A stretch of 64,000 bases of DNA from Kitasatospora sp. DSM 101779 (GTDB taxonomy: Bacteria > Actinomycetota > Actinomycetes > Streptomycetales > Streptomycetaceae), in contig NZ_JAHTIK010000001.1 of assembly GCF_025655475.1 (NCBI RefSeq), forward strand, positions 8,248,606 to 8,312,605, written 5' to 3'. Every line of letters starts with the position of its first letter. The stretch's first letter is position 1. Position numbers and translations under genes: made by a program. Below the pieces are notes generated by a model, which saw only the letters and a list, made by a program, of their open reading frames with translations, made no database searches and was not told the origin of the DNA. Shown one piece after another: positions 17,891 through 26,804 of the stretch.

Positions 17891-18919
17891 TCAACTGCGG
17901 TGCGGGGCGGGCGCGGTGCTTTCGCGGACTGTCAGTTCCGGTGGCATCAGAAGGAGTTGGTCCTGCGCATGGTCGCCTCGGGCGGTCGCGGCGATCCTTG
18001 CCATGACCTGGTCGACGGCGACCTGCCCGAGCTCCTTCTTCGGGCCACTCACGGAGGTGAGCCGGGGGGAGTGCAGTTCGGCCATCGGGTCCGGGCAGAT
18101 GGCGATGACCGAGGCGTCCTCCGGGACGGTCCGCCCGCCGGCGCGCAGCAGGCTGAGCAGTGGCCCGATGGCGGCTTCGTTCTGCACGACGAACCCGGTG
18201 GTGTCCGGGCGGTCCGCGAGGATGCGGGCCAGGGTGCCGGCGGTGCTCTCGTACGTGCCCTCGCAGGGCCGGTGCAGGAAGCGTAGGCCGTGCTGGGCGG
18301 CGCGGGCCCGGAAACCGCTCAGGGTGCGTTCGGCGTAGCCGGCGTGCCGCCGGTAGACACCGCTGCTGTAGCCGATGAAGGCGACGTCGCGGTGGCCGAG
18401 GTCGGCCAGGTGGTCGGCGCACAGGGCGCCCGCGGTGGCGAAATCATGGTCGACGCAGGAGAGTCCGGCCGGGTCGTCGGGCAGGCCGATGAGTGCGGCC
18501 GGGATCTCCTGGGCGCGCAGGACCGGGATGCGGTCGTCGTCCAGCCGGACGTCCATCAGGATGACGCCGTCGGCGAGCCCGGTGGCGGCGACGCGGCGGA
18601 CGCCTTCGGGCCCTTCGTCGTTGGTGAGCAGCAGGACGTCGTAGCCGTGTTCGCGGGCCGCCACGGTGACGGCGATGGCGATCTCCGTCATCGTGGGCAC
18701 GTGCACATCGGGATGGAGCGGGACGACCAGGGCGATGATGTGCGAGCGCTTGCCGGCCAGGGCCCGGGCGCCCGCGTGGGGGTGGTAGTCGAGGTCCGTG
18801 ATGGCCTGCTCGATGCGCTGCCTGGTCTCGTCCGAGATCGGTCGCTTGCCGCTGAGGGCGTAGCTGACCGTGCTCGACGAGACGCCGGCGTGCCTGGCCA
18901 CATCGGCGAGTGTCACCAT
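17891..18919 (-). CDS. LacI-family regulator of the glycosidase locus
   Basis: This encodes 342 residues. The ATG at 18919 is chosen because the LacI helix-turn-helix starts immediately (VTLADVARHAGVSSSTVSYA) and AAGGAA lies upstream. The hinge helix (ARALAGKRS) and a periplasmic-binding-protein-like sensor domain follow (CVDHDFATAGALCADHLADL, HRDVAFIGYSS). The usual hinge Leu-Ala pair that inserts in the minor groove is present. It sits between the permease and GH42 genes. It most likely represses the locus until an imported oligosaccharide binds. Candidate operators are the two 18-bp sites at 22588-22605 and 22709-22726. Confidence 0.93.
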   Translation of the reverse strand: MVTLADVARHAGVSSSTVSYALSGKRPISDETRQRIEQAITDLDYHPHAGARALAGKRSHIIALVVPLHPDVHVPTMTEIAIAVTVAAREHGYDVLLLTNDEGPEGVRRVAATGLADGVILMDVRLDDDRIPVLRAQEIPAALIGLPDDPAGLSCVDHDFATAGALCADHLADLGHRDVAFIGYSSGVYRRHAGYAERTLSGFRARAAQHGLRFLHRPCEGTYESTAGTLARILADRPDTTGFVVQNEAAIGPLLSLLRAGGRTVPEDASVIAICPDPMAELHSPRLTSVSGPKKELGQVAVDQVMARIAATARGDHAQDQLLLMPPELTVRESTAPAPHRS

Positions 18920-18963
18920 CGCGCTGTTTCCTTCGTGTCGGTTTCGGTTGGGGAGCGGTCCGC

Positions 18964-19938
18964 TCAGCCCTTGATCGCGCCGGTCAGGACACCGGTGCGC
19001 AGGTGCTTCTGCACGAACGGGTAGACGATCACCAGTGGTACCAGGGTCAGGACCACGACCGCCATCTGCAGAGACAGCGGGGCGGTCTGCGCGTGGGCGC
19101 TGCCGAAGCCGGAGTTGACGGAACCGGGCAGGCCGTTGCCGCGGTTGACGTAGGTGAGCAACACGTACTGCAGTGGCCATTTCTGACTGTCAGTCGGCAT
19201 GTAGAGCATGACGTTGAAGAACGAGTTCCAGTACCCGACGGCGTAGAACAGCGAGGTGACGGCGGTGACGGCGCGTGAGGTGGGCAGGACGACGGACCAC
19301 AGGATCCGCCAGTCGCCGGCGCCGTCCATCCGGGCGGCGTCGATCAGTTCGGAGGAGGTCTCCTGGTAGAAGGCGCGCAGCACCAGGATGTTGAAGACGG
19401 AGACCGCGTTCGGCAGGATCAGCGCCCACCACTGGCCATAACCGCCGAGCCCGGTGACCACCAGGAAGCTCGGGATCAGGCCGCCGCCGACGAACATCGT
19501 GATGATCAGCAGCATCAGGACGAAGCGGTGCCCGAGGGACCGGGGCCGGGAGAGGCCGTAGGCGCACAGGATCGAGACGGCCATGGACACCGCGGTGCCG
19601 ACCACGGTGATACCCAGGCTCACCATCAGTGCGGTGACCACGGTCGGGTCGTTGAGCATCTGGCGGTACGTCTCGGCGCTCAGACCGTCCGGCCAGATCA
19701 CCAGGCCGCCGGCCCGGTTGACGGCGCCGGGGGTGGAGAAGCTGGTCAGGACGATGATCCAGAGCGGGACCAGGATGACGGCGAGCGTCGCCCCGAGCGT
19801 CAGCCCCTTGGCGGCCTGGCCGACGACGGTGGGCGGCTCCTCCCACGGCGGCCGGACCGAGCGGGACCGCTGCCGGGCCGCCCCTGTCGCGTCGTGGCGC
19901 CGCCGGCGCCGGGAAGCGATGGTGAGTGCGTTGGTCAT
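18964..19938 (-). CDS. ABC sugar transporter permease (LplC/YtcP type)
   Basis: This encodes 324 residues with six predicted membrane segments. The cytoplasmic EAA loop for ATPase contact reads ELIDAARMDGAGDWRILW (about 205-222). The C-terminus KHLRTGVLTGAIKG is typical of the permease that pairs with large LplA-type binding proteins. Its ATG overlaps the stop of the upstream permease (ATGA at 19935-19938), so the two are translationally coupled. It should form the membrane channel for oligosaccharide uptake. No ATPase gene is nearby. Confidence 0.93.
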   Translation of the reverse strand: MTNALTIASRRRRRHDATGAARQRSRSVRPPWEEPPTVVGQAAKGLTLGATLAVILVPLWIIVLTSFSTPGAVNRAGGLVIWPDGLSAETYRQMLNDPTVVTALMVSLGITVVGTAVSMAVSILCAYGLSRPRSLGHRFVLMLLIITMFVGGGLIPSFLVVTGLGGYGQWWALILPNAVSVFNILVLRAFYQETSSELIDAARMDGAGDWRILWSVVLPTSRAVTAVTSLFYAVGYWNSFFNVMLYMPTDSQKWPLQYVLLTYVNRGNGLPGSVNSGFGSAHAQTAPLSLQMAVVVLTLVPLVIVYPFVQKHLRTGVLTGAIKG

Positions 19939-20882
19939 TTTCTGTACAGCCCGTCCTCGCCGAAGGCGTGCGCCAGCGTGTTGGCGCCCCAGATCAGGAG
20001 CAGCGAGACCACGCTCTTGAAGAGCCCGGCCGCCGCGCCGTAGCTGTAGCCGCCGGTGGCGATGCCGTAGTAGAAGGAGAAGGTGTCCAGGACGTCCGCG
20101 GCCTCGTGGCCGACCGCCTCGCGCTGGACCAGGAACTGCTCGAATCCGACGGACAGCGCGTTGCCGAGGCGCAGGACCAGCATCAGCACGATCACCCCGC
20201 GCAGGCCCGGCAGGGTGATGTGCCACGTCCGCCGGAAGCGTCCCGCGCCGTCCGCCGCCGCGGCCTCGTACAGCTCGCTGTTGATCGCGCTCAGCGCCGC
20301 GAGGAAGACGATGATGCCCCAGCCGGCCTCCTTCCATATCGCCTGGGAGGTCACCAGCAGCGCGAAGGTGTGCGGGTCGGTCATGATGTCCCAGGTGCCA
20401 ATGTCGTGCTGGCGCAGGAACTGGTTGAGCACGCCGGCGCCGCCCAGCATCTGCTGGAAGATGGTGATCGCGAGCACCCACGAGAAGAAGTGCGGCAGGT
20501 AGACCACGGACTGGAACAGGTTGCGGATCCGTTCGCTCATCACCGAGTTGAGCAGCAGGGCCAGGGCGATCGGGACCGGGAAGAACAGGATCAGCTGGAC
20601 GAAGCTGAGGTACAGCGTGTTCTTCATCGAGGCCCAGAAGGCCGGGTCGCCGAACAGTTGCTGGAACTGGTCGAAGCCGACCCATTCGCTGTGCCAGACC
20701 CCGACCAGCGGGTCGTACTCCTGGAAGGCGGTGACGATGCCGAACAGTGGGACGTAGTTGAACACCAGCAACAGGGCGGCCGCGGGCACCGTCATCAGCA
20801 GGAGCGACCTGTCGCGCCGCAGTCTGATCCGCCAGTCGAGTCGCGCCGGGCCTTCCGGTCGCTTCGGCGCTGCGGTGCTCAC
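19935..20882 (-). CDS. ABC sugar transporter permease (LplB type)
   Basis: This encodes 315 residues from the GTG at 20882. That start is chosen because it overlaps the stop of the binding-protein gene as GTGA, although the frame is open for 14 more codons upstream. Six membrane segments are predicted, with the EAA-type loop ELYEAAAADGAGRFRRTWH. It forms a heterodimer with the next gene's product. Members of this subfamily (LplB/YtcQ cluster) import complex plant oligosaccharides. Confidence 0.93.
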   Translation of the reverse strand: MSTAAPKRPEGPARLDWRIRLRRDRSLLLMTVPAAALLLVFNYVPLFGIVTAFQEYDPLVGVWHSEWVGFDQFQQLFGDPAFWASMKNTLYLSFVQLILFFPVPIALALLLNSVMSERIRNLFQSVVYLPHFFSWVLAITIFQQMLGGAGVLNQFLRQHDIGTWDIMTDPHTFALLVTSQAIWKEAGWGIIVFLAALSAINSELYEAAAADGAGRFRRTWHITLPGLRGVIVLMLVLRLGNALSVGFEQFLVQREAVGHEAADVLDTFSFYYGIATGGYSYGAAAGLFKSVVSLLLIWGANTLAHAFGEDGLYRK

Positions 20883-22561
20883 TGGCCGGTGCCGTACTTG
20901 TCGAGGACGTTCTCGGTCATCCACTGCTTGAGCCGCTGCCCCGGCCCGTTACGCCAGCCGGCGATGGCGTCCTGCACGTCGGAGACCTTCTTCTTGCCGT
21001 GGTAGCAGTCCTTGAGGGTGTCGTTGACGCTCTGCGCGGCCTGGGCTGAGGCGATCGCCTGCGGCATGCTGAAGTTCATGCCCCAGAACGGCGGCTTGGT
21101 GAGGTGCTTGACGTTGGCGGCCGACCAGGCCGCGTAGTCCTTGGTGACCTGGTCCCCGCCGGGGTTGCTGATCACGGAGGCGGAAGCGGCGAGGAACGGG
21201 AAGGCCGTCGCCTGGACGTCCTTCTTGCCCTCGTCGGTGAAGGTCGGCACCCCGTTCACCCGGGTGTGGTGGACGCCCTCGACACCGAAGTTGACCAGGG
21301 TGTACTCGGCCGTGCCGTAGGGGGCGGCGAGGTAGTTCGCGACGGCGAGCAGTTCCTCGATCTGTGCGGGCTTCAGGTCGGCGTTGAGGTAGCTGATCAT
21401 GCTGCTGGAGGCGCCCATGGGGACCGCGGGCGTGCCCCTGCCGTCGGCGGTGATGGCGTTGAACGCGCCGCGCCGGTAGTTCGGGTCCGCGGCGGTGCCG
21501 GACTGGTGGTCGGCCAGGTTCCAGGCGCCCAGTCCGCCGCCGCCGATGAGCGTCTTCCCGCTGTAGAAGCGGGTGGCGCCGTTGGCGTTGTCACCGGCGA
21601 GCGCGTCCGGGTGCATGTAGCCGGAGGTGGCGAGCCGGTAGTGCCAGTCGAGGGCCTCCAAGAACTCTTGGGTTTCGAACGGGTGGACCAGCTTGCCGTT
21701 GTCGACCCTCCAGTTCATGGGGACGCCCCAGCTGAACTGGAGGTAGGTCCACACGTCGTCGAAGGCCCACACACCGCGCTTGGCGTCGGTCAGCTCCTTG
21801 CCGAGGTTCATCAGGTCGTCGGCGGACTTCACCTGCGCGGCCGCGATGCCCCGGCCTTCGAGGATGTCCCGGCGGTAGAAGGTGGCGCCGGGGATGCCGA
21901 AGCTGGTGGAGAAGCAGGGGATCCCGTAGAGCTTGTCTCCCCAGACCCCGTTCTGCCAGGCGCCGGTGGGGAGGGCGGCCAGGTTCGGGTACTTCTTGAT
22001 GTTGTCGCCGGACAGGTACGGGGTCAGGTCCGCGAGCTGGCTGCCGACCAGCGAACCGGTGTTGAACTTGGCGTTCCACCAGGCCGGCAGGTTGATCCAG
22101 TCCGGCAGCTTCTTGGCGGCGGTCATCGTCGGGACGATGGTGTCGTAGGTGTTCCCGTCCGCGGGCTTGACGGTCAGCTCCACCCCCAGCGCCTTGTTCA
22201 TCGCCTGGTAGAAGGAGTTGCCGGCCGGCGGGTTGGTGCCCCACAGCGGAGTGACCGCCGTGTAGCTGCCGCCCCTGCCCGGGACGCCGGAGACGCTGGC
22301 GGGCGGGGAGGCGGGGTAGGAGAGGTAGGCCGGGTCGGTCGCGGCGTCCGGTCCGCCCTGCACGGAGGCGATGTCCGGCTTGACCGCGTTGCCGTTCGGC
22401 ACGTAGGCCGGCAGCGCCGCCTTCAGGCCCCCCTGGGTGTTCGCACCGGACTTCCTGGTCGAGCCGCCGCCGCAGGCGGACAGCAGCGGCGCCATCGCGG
22501 CGGCTCCCGCGACCGTGGCGGCAGTGCTCAGGAAGCTCCTGCGGTTCAAGCCAGATCTCAT
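20879..22561 (-). CDS. large extracellular solute-binding lipoprotein (LplA type)
   Basis: This encodes 560 residues, much longer than ordinary sugar-binding proteins (about 420) and typical of the LplA group. The N-terminus has a twin-arginine motif (NRRSFLS) and a lipobox (LSAC, Cys30), so it is probably exported folded by Tat and lipidated. The mature part has the two-lobe fold with many surface aromatics (WINLPAWWN, WGVPMNW) suited to sugar stacking. It is first in the transport series and starts at the divergent promoter region holding operator-like sites. It would capture oligosaccharides released by the secreted GH5 enzymes. Confidence 0.92.
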   Translation of the reverse strand: MRSGLNRRSFLSTAATVAGAAAMAPLLSACGGGSTRKSGANTQGGLKAALPAYVPNGNAVKPDIASVQGGPDAATDPAYLSYPASPPASVSGVPGRGGSYTAVTPLWGTNPPAGNSFYQAMNKALGVELTVKPADGNTYDTIVPTMTAAKKLPDWINLPAWWNAKFNTGSLVGSQLADLTPYLSGDNIKKYPNLAALPTGAWQNGVWGDKLYGIPCFSTSFGIPGATFYRRDILEGRGIAAAQVKSADDLMNLGKELTDAKRGVWAFDDVWTYLQFSWGVPMNWRVDNGKLVHPFETQEFLEALDWHYRLATSGYMHPDALAGDNANGATRFYSGKTLIGGGGLGAWNLADHQSGTAADPNYRRGAFNAITADGRGTPAVPMGASSSMISYLNADLKPAQIEELLAVANYLAAPYGTAEYTLVNFGVEGVHHTRVNGVPTFTDEGKKDVQATAFPFLAASASVISNPGGDQVTKDYAAWSAANVKHLTKPPFWGMNFSMPQAIASAQAAQSVNDTLKDCYHGKKKVSDVQDAIAGWRNGPGQRLKQWMTENVLDKYGTGQ

Positions 22562-22587
22562 GGTGGCGTGGCCCCTCTCCGTCGAAT

Positions 22588-22605
22588 CGTCGAAGCGCTT
22601 GGATG
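22588..22605. promoter_or_regulatory. probable LacI-family operator, site 1
   Basis: CGTCGAAGCGCTTGGATG, with the AAGCGCTT core typical of LacI operators, lies 27 bases upstream of the binding-protein start. It matches site 2 at 15 of 18 positions. Confidence 0.65.
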
Positions 22606-22708
22606 TTGCGGCGAGACTAACGACGCGTTACCAATTGGGCAAGAGGCTGAACAAATACAAAGACCCTTGTTCCCAGGGCAGTTGACAGTTACCCCGGGGC
22701 CGTGCCAG

Positions 22709-22726
22709 CGTCGAATCGCTTCGACG
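22709..22726. promoter_or_regulatory. probable LacI-family operator, site 2
   Basis: CGTCGAATCGCTTCGACG has perfect 7-base inverted arms around TCGC and lies 38 bases upstream of the GH3 start. A -35-like TTGACA is at 22682-22687, so a bound repressor would cover the expected -10/+1 region. Confidence 0.65.
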
Positions 22727-22764
22727 AACGGCCACCGCGCCCTGCCAGTCCGAAGGGTCTCCCG

Positions 22765-25626
22765 TTGACTTCCCCGTCTGTTTCCGCAGCCGAGCTGCAC
22801 CCGTTCCGCGATCCCGCACTGCCCCTGCGCAAGCGCGTCGACGACCTCCTCGGGCGACTCACGCCCGAGGAGCGGATCGCGATGCTGCACCAGTACGCGC
22901 CGGCCCTCCCGCGCCTGGGCCTCGCCGCCTTCCGCACCGGCAGCGAGGCGCTGCACGGCGTCTCCTGGCTGGGGGAGGCGACCGTCTTCCCGCAGGCCGT
23001 CGGCCTCGGCGCCAGCTGGGACGGAGAGCTGCTGCGCCGGGTCGCCGAGGCGGTCTCGGTCGAGCTGCGCGCCTTCCACCACCACCGCCCGCCGGCCGTC
23101 GCCGCCGGCCGCGGCCCCAACAGCCTGCAGGCCTGGGCCCCGGTGCTGAACCTGCTGCGCGATCCCCGCTGGGGGCGCAACGAGGAGGGCTACTCTGAGG
23201 ACCCGGTGCACACCGCCCGGCTCGGTGAGGCGTACTGCCGCGGCCTGGCCGGCGACCACCCGACCTACCTGCGCTCGGCCCCGGTGCTCAAGCACTTCCT
23301 CGCCTACAACAACGAGGACGACCGCTGCACCACCTCCTCCGGGCTGCGCCCACGGGTGCTGCAGGAGTACGACCTGGCCGCCTTCCGCCCGGTTGTCGCC
23401 TCCGGCGCCGCCACCGGCGCGATGGCCGCCTACAACCTGGTCAACGGCCGCCCCTGCCACGTCAGTCCGTTGATCGAGGACGAACTGCGTCGCTGGGCGC
23501 GGCCCACCGGCTATGAGCTGTTCGTGGTGAGCGACGCCGAGGCCCCGTCCAACCTGGTCGACCCCGAGCACTACTTCGAAGATCACGCGGAGGGCCATGC
23601 CGCCGCGCTCAAGGCCGGCATCGACAGCTTCACCGACCACGGCGAGGACAGCGAGACGGTGGTCCGCCGCCTGGGCGAAGCCCTCGAACGAGGCCTGATC
23701 GACCAGGACGACATCGACCTCGCGGTCCGCCGCCAGCTCGAAGTGCGCTTCCGCCTCGGCGAGTTCGACCCCGAACTGGACCCGTATGCGGCAATCGGTC
23801 CGGATGCGGTCAACTGCGCCGAGCACCGCGAACTCGCCCGGCGCGCCGCCACCGAGTCGGTGGTGCTGCTCAAGAACGACGGTCTGCTGCCGCTCGACGC
23901 AACCCGCGCCCAGCGGATCGCCGTGATCGGCCCGCTCTCCGACACGCTCTGCGAGGACTGGTACAGCGGCACCCTGCCCTACCGGGTCACCATCGCCGAC
24001 GGCCTCACCGTCGCCCTCGGCGCCCACGGCGGCGAGGTGGTCCGGGTGGAGGGCAACGACCAGATCACGCTGCGCTCGCGCACCACCGGCGAACTGCTCG
24101 GCGGTGCGGCGTTCGACGTGACCGACTGGGGACGCGCCATGCTGACCCTGCGAGACGCCGACACCGGCCGCTACCTCTGCCTGAAGGACGACGCCACGCT
24201 GGTCGCCGACACGCAGGTGATCAAGAGCTGGTTCGTCCAGGAGACCTTCCACTTGGAGCCGGCCGAGGACGGCGCCGTGCTGGTGCGCTCCGTCTTCACC
24301 GGCCGGTACGCCGCCGTCGACCCGGCCGACGGCCGGGTCACCGTCACCGCCGAGAACGCCGAGGACGCCGAGCGGTTCCAGCGCGACCTGCTGCGCGACG
24401 GCACCGCCGAGGCCCGGGCCGCGGCCGAGGACGCCGACGCCGCGGTCGTGGTCCTCGGAAACCACCCGCTGGTCAACGGCCGGGAGACCGAGGACCGGGT
24501 CGACATCGCGCTGCCCGCCGGGCAGGAAGCGCTGCTGCGCGCCGTCGCCGCAATCCGGCCGCAGACCGCGCTGGTGGTGATGAGCAGCTACCCGTACGCC
24601 GTCGACTGGGCCGACGCCCACCTGCCCGCCGTGCTGTGGACCTCCCACGGCGGCCAGGAGACCGGGAACGCGCTGGCCGCCGTCCTCCTCGGCGACGCCG
24701 AGCCCGCAGGCCGCCTCCCGCAGACCTGGTACCGGGGCGACGACCCGCTGCCGGCGCCGCTGGACTACGACATCATCAAGGCCGGCTGGACCTACCAGTA
24801 CCACGAGGCCGCGCCGCTCTACCCGTTCGGGCACGGGCTGTCGTACACCGAGTTCACCCACAGCGACCTGCGCCTGTCCGAGACCTCGATCGACCGGGAC
24901 GGCGCCCTTGACGCCACCCTGACATTGGCCAATACCGGACAGCGGACCGGCAGCGAGGTCGTCCAGCTCTACGTTCGCGCCCTGGACGCCCGCTACCGGG
25001 CGCCCCGGCTGCGACTGGCCGACTTCGCCAAGGTCCGCCTGGAGCCGGGCGAGAGCCGCGAGCTGGCCTTCCACCTGCCGGCCGACCGACTCGCCCACTG
25101 GGACGTGGCCACCGGAGCCTTCACCGTCGACCCCGGCGGGTACGAGATCGTGGTCGCTCGCTCGGCCGAGCACACGGTGCTCACCGCGCCGCTCACCGTC
25201 ACCGGACCGGCGCCGCAGCCCCGCTCCCTGGTCGAACACCGCATCCTGGCGGTCGACTACGACGACCACGCGGACAGCACCGTCGTCGACGCCACCCGCA
25301 CCGACGGCGACGCCGTCACCCCGGCCGACGCGGCCCAGCCGGCCGTGCTGCTGTTCCGCGGCGTCGACCTCTCGGATGCCGTCCGGGTCGAGGCGGAGAC
25401 CGCCCGGGAGGGCGTCGGCACCGGGGAGGCGCGGCTGGAGTTCCGGGCCGGCGACCGGCTGCTGGCGAAGATCGACGTACCGGTGACCGGCCACCGCTAC
25501 CGCTGGACCACGGTCGGCGCCGAACTGGCAGCCCCGCTGGTCGGCGTGCACGACCTGGTGCTGGCCCTGCACGGCGGGGTGCGCCTGGCCGCGTTCCGCT
25601 TCGGCGTGGCCGGCACCGCCGGCTGA
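22765..25626 (+). CDS. GH3 beta-glycosidase with an inserted beta-trefoil-like domain
   Basis: This encodes 953 residues from a TTG at 22765, chosen because GAAGGG lies seven bases upstream and no ATG or GTG is suitably placed. The N-terminal barrel has the nucleophile D257 (VVSDAEAP). The second GH3 domain is interrupted at about 425-548 by an extra module (GRYLCLKDD, TGRYAAVDPADGRVTV) that looks like a fascin-type beta-trefoil. A FnIII-like domain (about 705-802) and a further C-terminal beta domain (about 812-952) follow. There is no signal peptide. It is likely a cytoplasmic beta-glucosidase or beta-xylosidase acting on imported oligosaccharides, transcribed from the operator-bearing divergent region. 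Confidence 0.9.
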   Translation: MTSPSVSAAELHPFRDPALPLRKRVDDLLGRLTPEERIAMLHQYAPALPRLGLAAFRTGSEALHGVSWLGEATVFPQAVGLGASWDGELLRRVAEAVSVELRAFHHHRPPAVAAGRGPNSLQAWAPVLNLLRDPRWGRNEEGYSEDPVHTARLGEAYCRGLAGDHPTYLRSAPVLKHFLAYNNEDDRCTTSSGLRPRVLQEYDLAAFRPVVASGAATGAMAAYNLVNGRPCHVSPLIEDELRRWARPTGYELFVVSDAEAPSNLVDPEHYFEDHAEGHAAALKAGIDSFTDHGEDSETVVRRLGEALERGLIDQDDIDLAVRRQLEVRFRLGEFDPELDPYAAIGPDAVNCAEHRELARRAATESVVLLKNDGLLPLDATRAQRIAVIGPLSDTLCEDWYSGTLPYRVTIADGLTVALGAHGGEVVRVEGNDQITLRSRTTGELLGGAAFDVTDWGRAMLTLRDADTGRYLCLKDDATLVADTQVIKSWFVQETFHLEPAEDGAVLVRSVFTGRYAAVDPADGRVTVTAENAEDAERFQRDLLRDGTAEARAAAEDADAAVVVLGNHPLVNGRETEDRVDIALPAGQEALLRAVAAIRPQTALVVMSSYPYAVDWADAHLPAVLWTSHGGQETGNALAAVLLGDAEPAGRLPQTWYRGDDPLPAPLDYDIIKAGWTYQYHEAAPLYPFGHGLSYTEFTHSDLRLSETSIDRDGALDATLTLANTGQRTGSEVVQLYVRALDARYRAPRLRLADFAKVRLEPGESRELAFHLPADRLAHWDVATGAFTVDPGGYEIVVARSAEHTVLTAPLTVTGPAPQPRSLVEHRILAVDYDDHADSTVVDATRTDGDAVTPADAAQPAVLLFRGVDLSDAVRVEAETAREGVGTGEARLEFRAGDRLLAKIDVPVTGHRYRWTTVGAELAAPLVGVHDLVLALHGGVRLAAFRFGVAGTAG

Positions 25627-25641
25627 GGCCCGTCGCACCAC

Positions 25642-25672
25642 GGCGGCCCGCCCATCGGATGGGCGGGCCGCC
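25642..25672 (+). terminator. hairpin after the GH3 gene
   Basis: A perfect 14-bp stem (25642-25655 with 25659-25672) and 3-base loop lies 16 bases past the GH3 stop. The esterase operon downstream may therefore need its own promoter. Confidence 0.85.
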
Positions 25673-25820
25673 ACCCGTACCCGGCCTCCGAGCCCGGAGT
25701 ACCCCGCCTTTGGGCCGTATCCGTTCCGATCCCACCACCCGCCGCCCGGAGGCGGCCCGCATGTCACTGCTCACGCCGCATCACATCGCCTCGTCAACGC
25801 TCCACCCGGAGGACGCCCCC

Positions 25821-26804
25821 ATGCCGATCACCGACTTCGGACCCGACGAACTCGTCAGCTACCAGCCCGAGTCGACCATTCCGCAGGACTTCGACGAGTT
25901 CTGGCAGCGCACCCTTGACGAGGCTCACTCGCACGGCGGGGCGGTCAAGACCGAACGTGTCACCGCGCAGTACGGAATGCGCACCGTCGAGGTCGAAGAC
26001 GTACGGTTCCCCGGCTGGAACGGGGAGCCGGTGGCCGCCTGGCTGCTGCGCCCGCGCGGCGTGGACGGACCGCTGCCCGTCGTCGTCAGTTACCAGGGGT
26101 ACAGCGGCGGTCGCGGGCTGCCCACCGAGCACCTGTTCTGGTCCGCCGCCGGCTACGCCGAGCTCGTCGTCGACAGCCGGGGCCAGGGCCACGACACCCC
26201 GGACCGGGGCATGGGCGACGGCACCCAGTGGGTCGGGGGCTTCATGACCAAGGGCATCGACTCCCCCGAGAACCACTACTACCGGCGGCTGATGACCGAC
26301 TGCGTGCGCGCCGTCGACGCCGTCGCGCAGCTACCTGGCCTCGACGCCGACCGGATCGTCGCGGCAGGCGGCAGCCAGGGCGGCGGCCTGTCCCTCGCCG
26401 TCGCCGGGCTCAGCGGGGACCGGGTGGCCGCCGTGATGCCGGACGTCCCGTTCCTGTGCCACTACCGCGAGGGCGCACAGACCTCCCTGGACGGTCCGTA
26501 CCAGGAGCTCGTCAGCTACCTGCGCTGGCACAGTCGGGAGCGCGTGCAGCCGACCTTCGCCACCCTCGCTTACTTCGACGGCGTCAACTTCGCCCAGCGG
26601 GCCACCGCCCCCGCGCTGTTCAGCGTCGGCCTGATGGACCCGATCTGCCCTCCCCGGACGGTCTACGCCGCCTTCAACCGTTACGCGGGCGAGGACCGCA
26701 CCATGACGGTGTGGCCGTTCGCCGACCACGCCGGCGGCTGCGGCTCCAACCCGCCCGCCCAACTGGCCTGGCTGCACCGGCGCGGCCTGGCGCCGAAGCA
26801 GTGA
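25821..26804 (+). CDS. CE7 acetyl xylan esterase / cephalosporin-C deacetylase-like esterase
   Basis: This encodes 327 residues; CGGAGGA precedes the ATG at 25821. The CE7 signature is complete: RGQG (120-123), nucleophile S185 in GGSQGG, and D273 (GLMDPICPP) and H303 (FADHAGG) as the rest of the triad. The length is normal for the family, which forms hexamers that admit only small substrates. It should remove acetyl groups from imported acetylated oligosaccharides in the cytoplasm, letting the exo-glycosidases proceed. Its stop overlaps the start of GH1 (GTGA). Confidence 0.93.
   Translation: MPITDFGPDELVSYQPESTIPQDFDEFWQRTLDEAHSHGGAVKTERVTAQYGMRTVEVEDVRFPGWNGEPVAAWLLRPRGVDGPLPVVVSYQGYSGGRGLPTEHLFWSAAGYAELVVDSRGQGHDTPDRGMGDGTQWVGGFMTKGIDSPENHYYRRLMTDCVRAVDAVAQLPGLDADRIVAAGGSQGGGLSLAVAGLSGDRVAAVMPDVPFLCHYREGAQTSLDGPYQELVSYLRWHSRERVQPTFATLAYFDGVNFAQRATAPALFSVGLMDPICPPRTVYAAFNRYAGEDRTMTVWPFADHAGGCGSNPPAQLAWLHRRGLAPKQ

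Noticed and set aside
22558-25767. 1069-codon open frame on the minus strand
   Set aside because: Antisense of the GH3 gene, without domains or a ribosome site.
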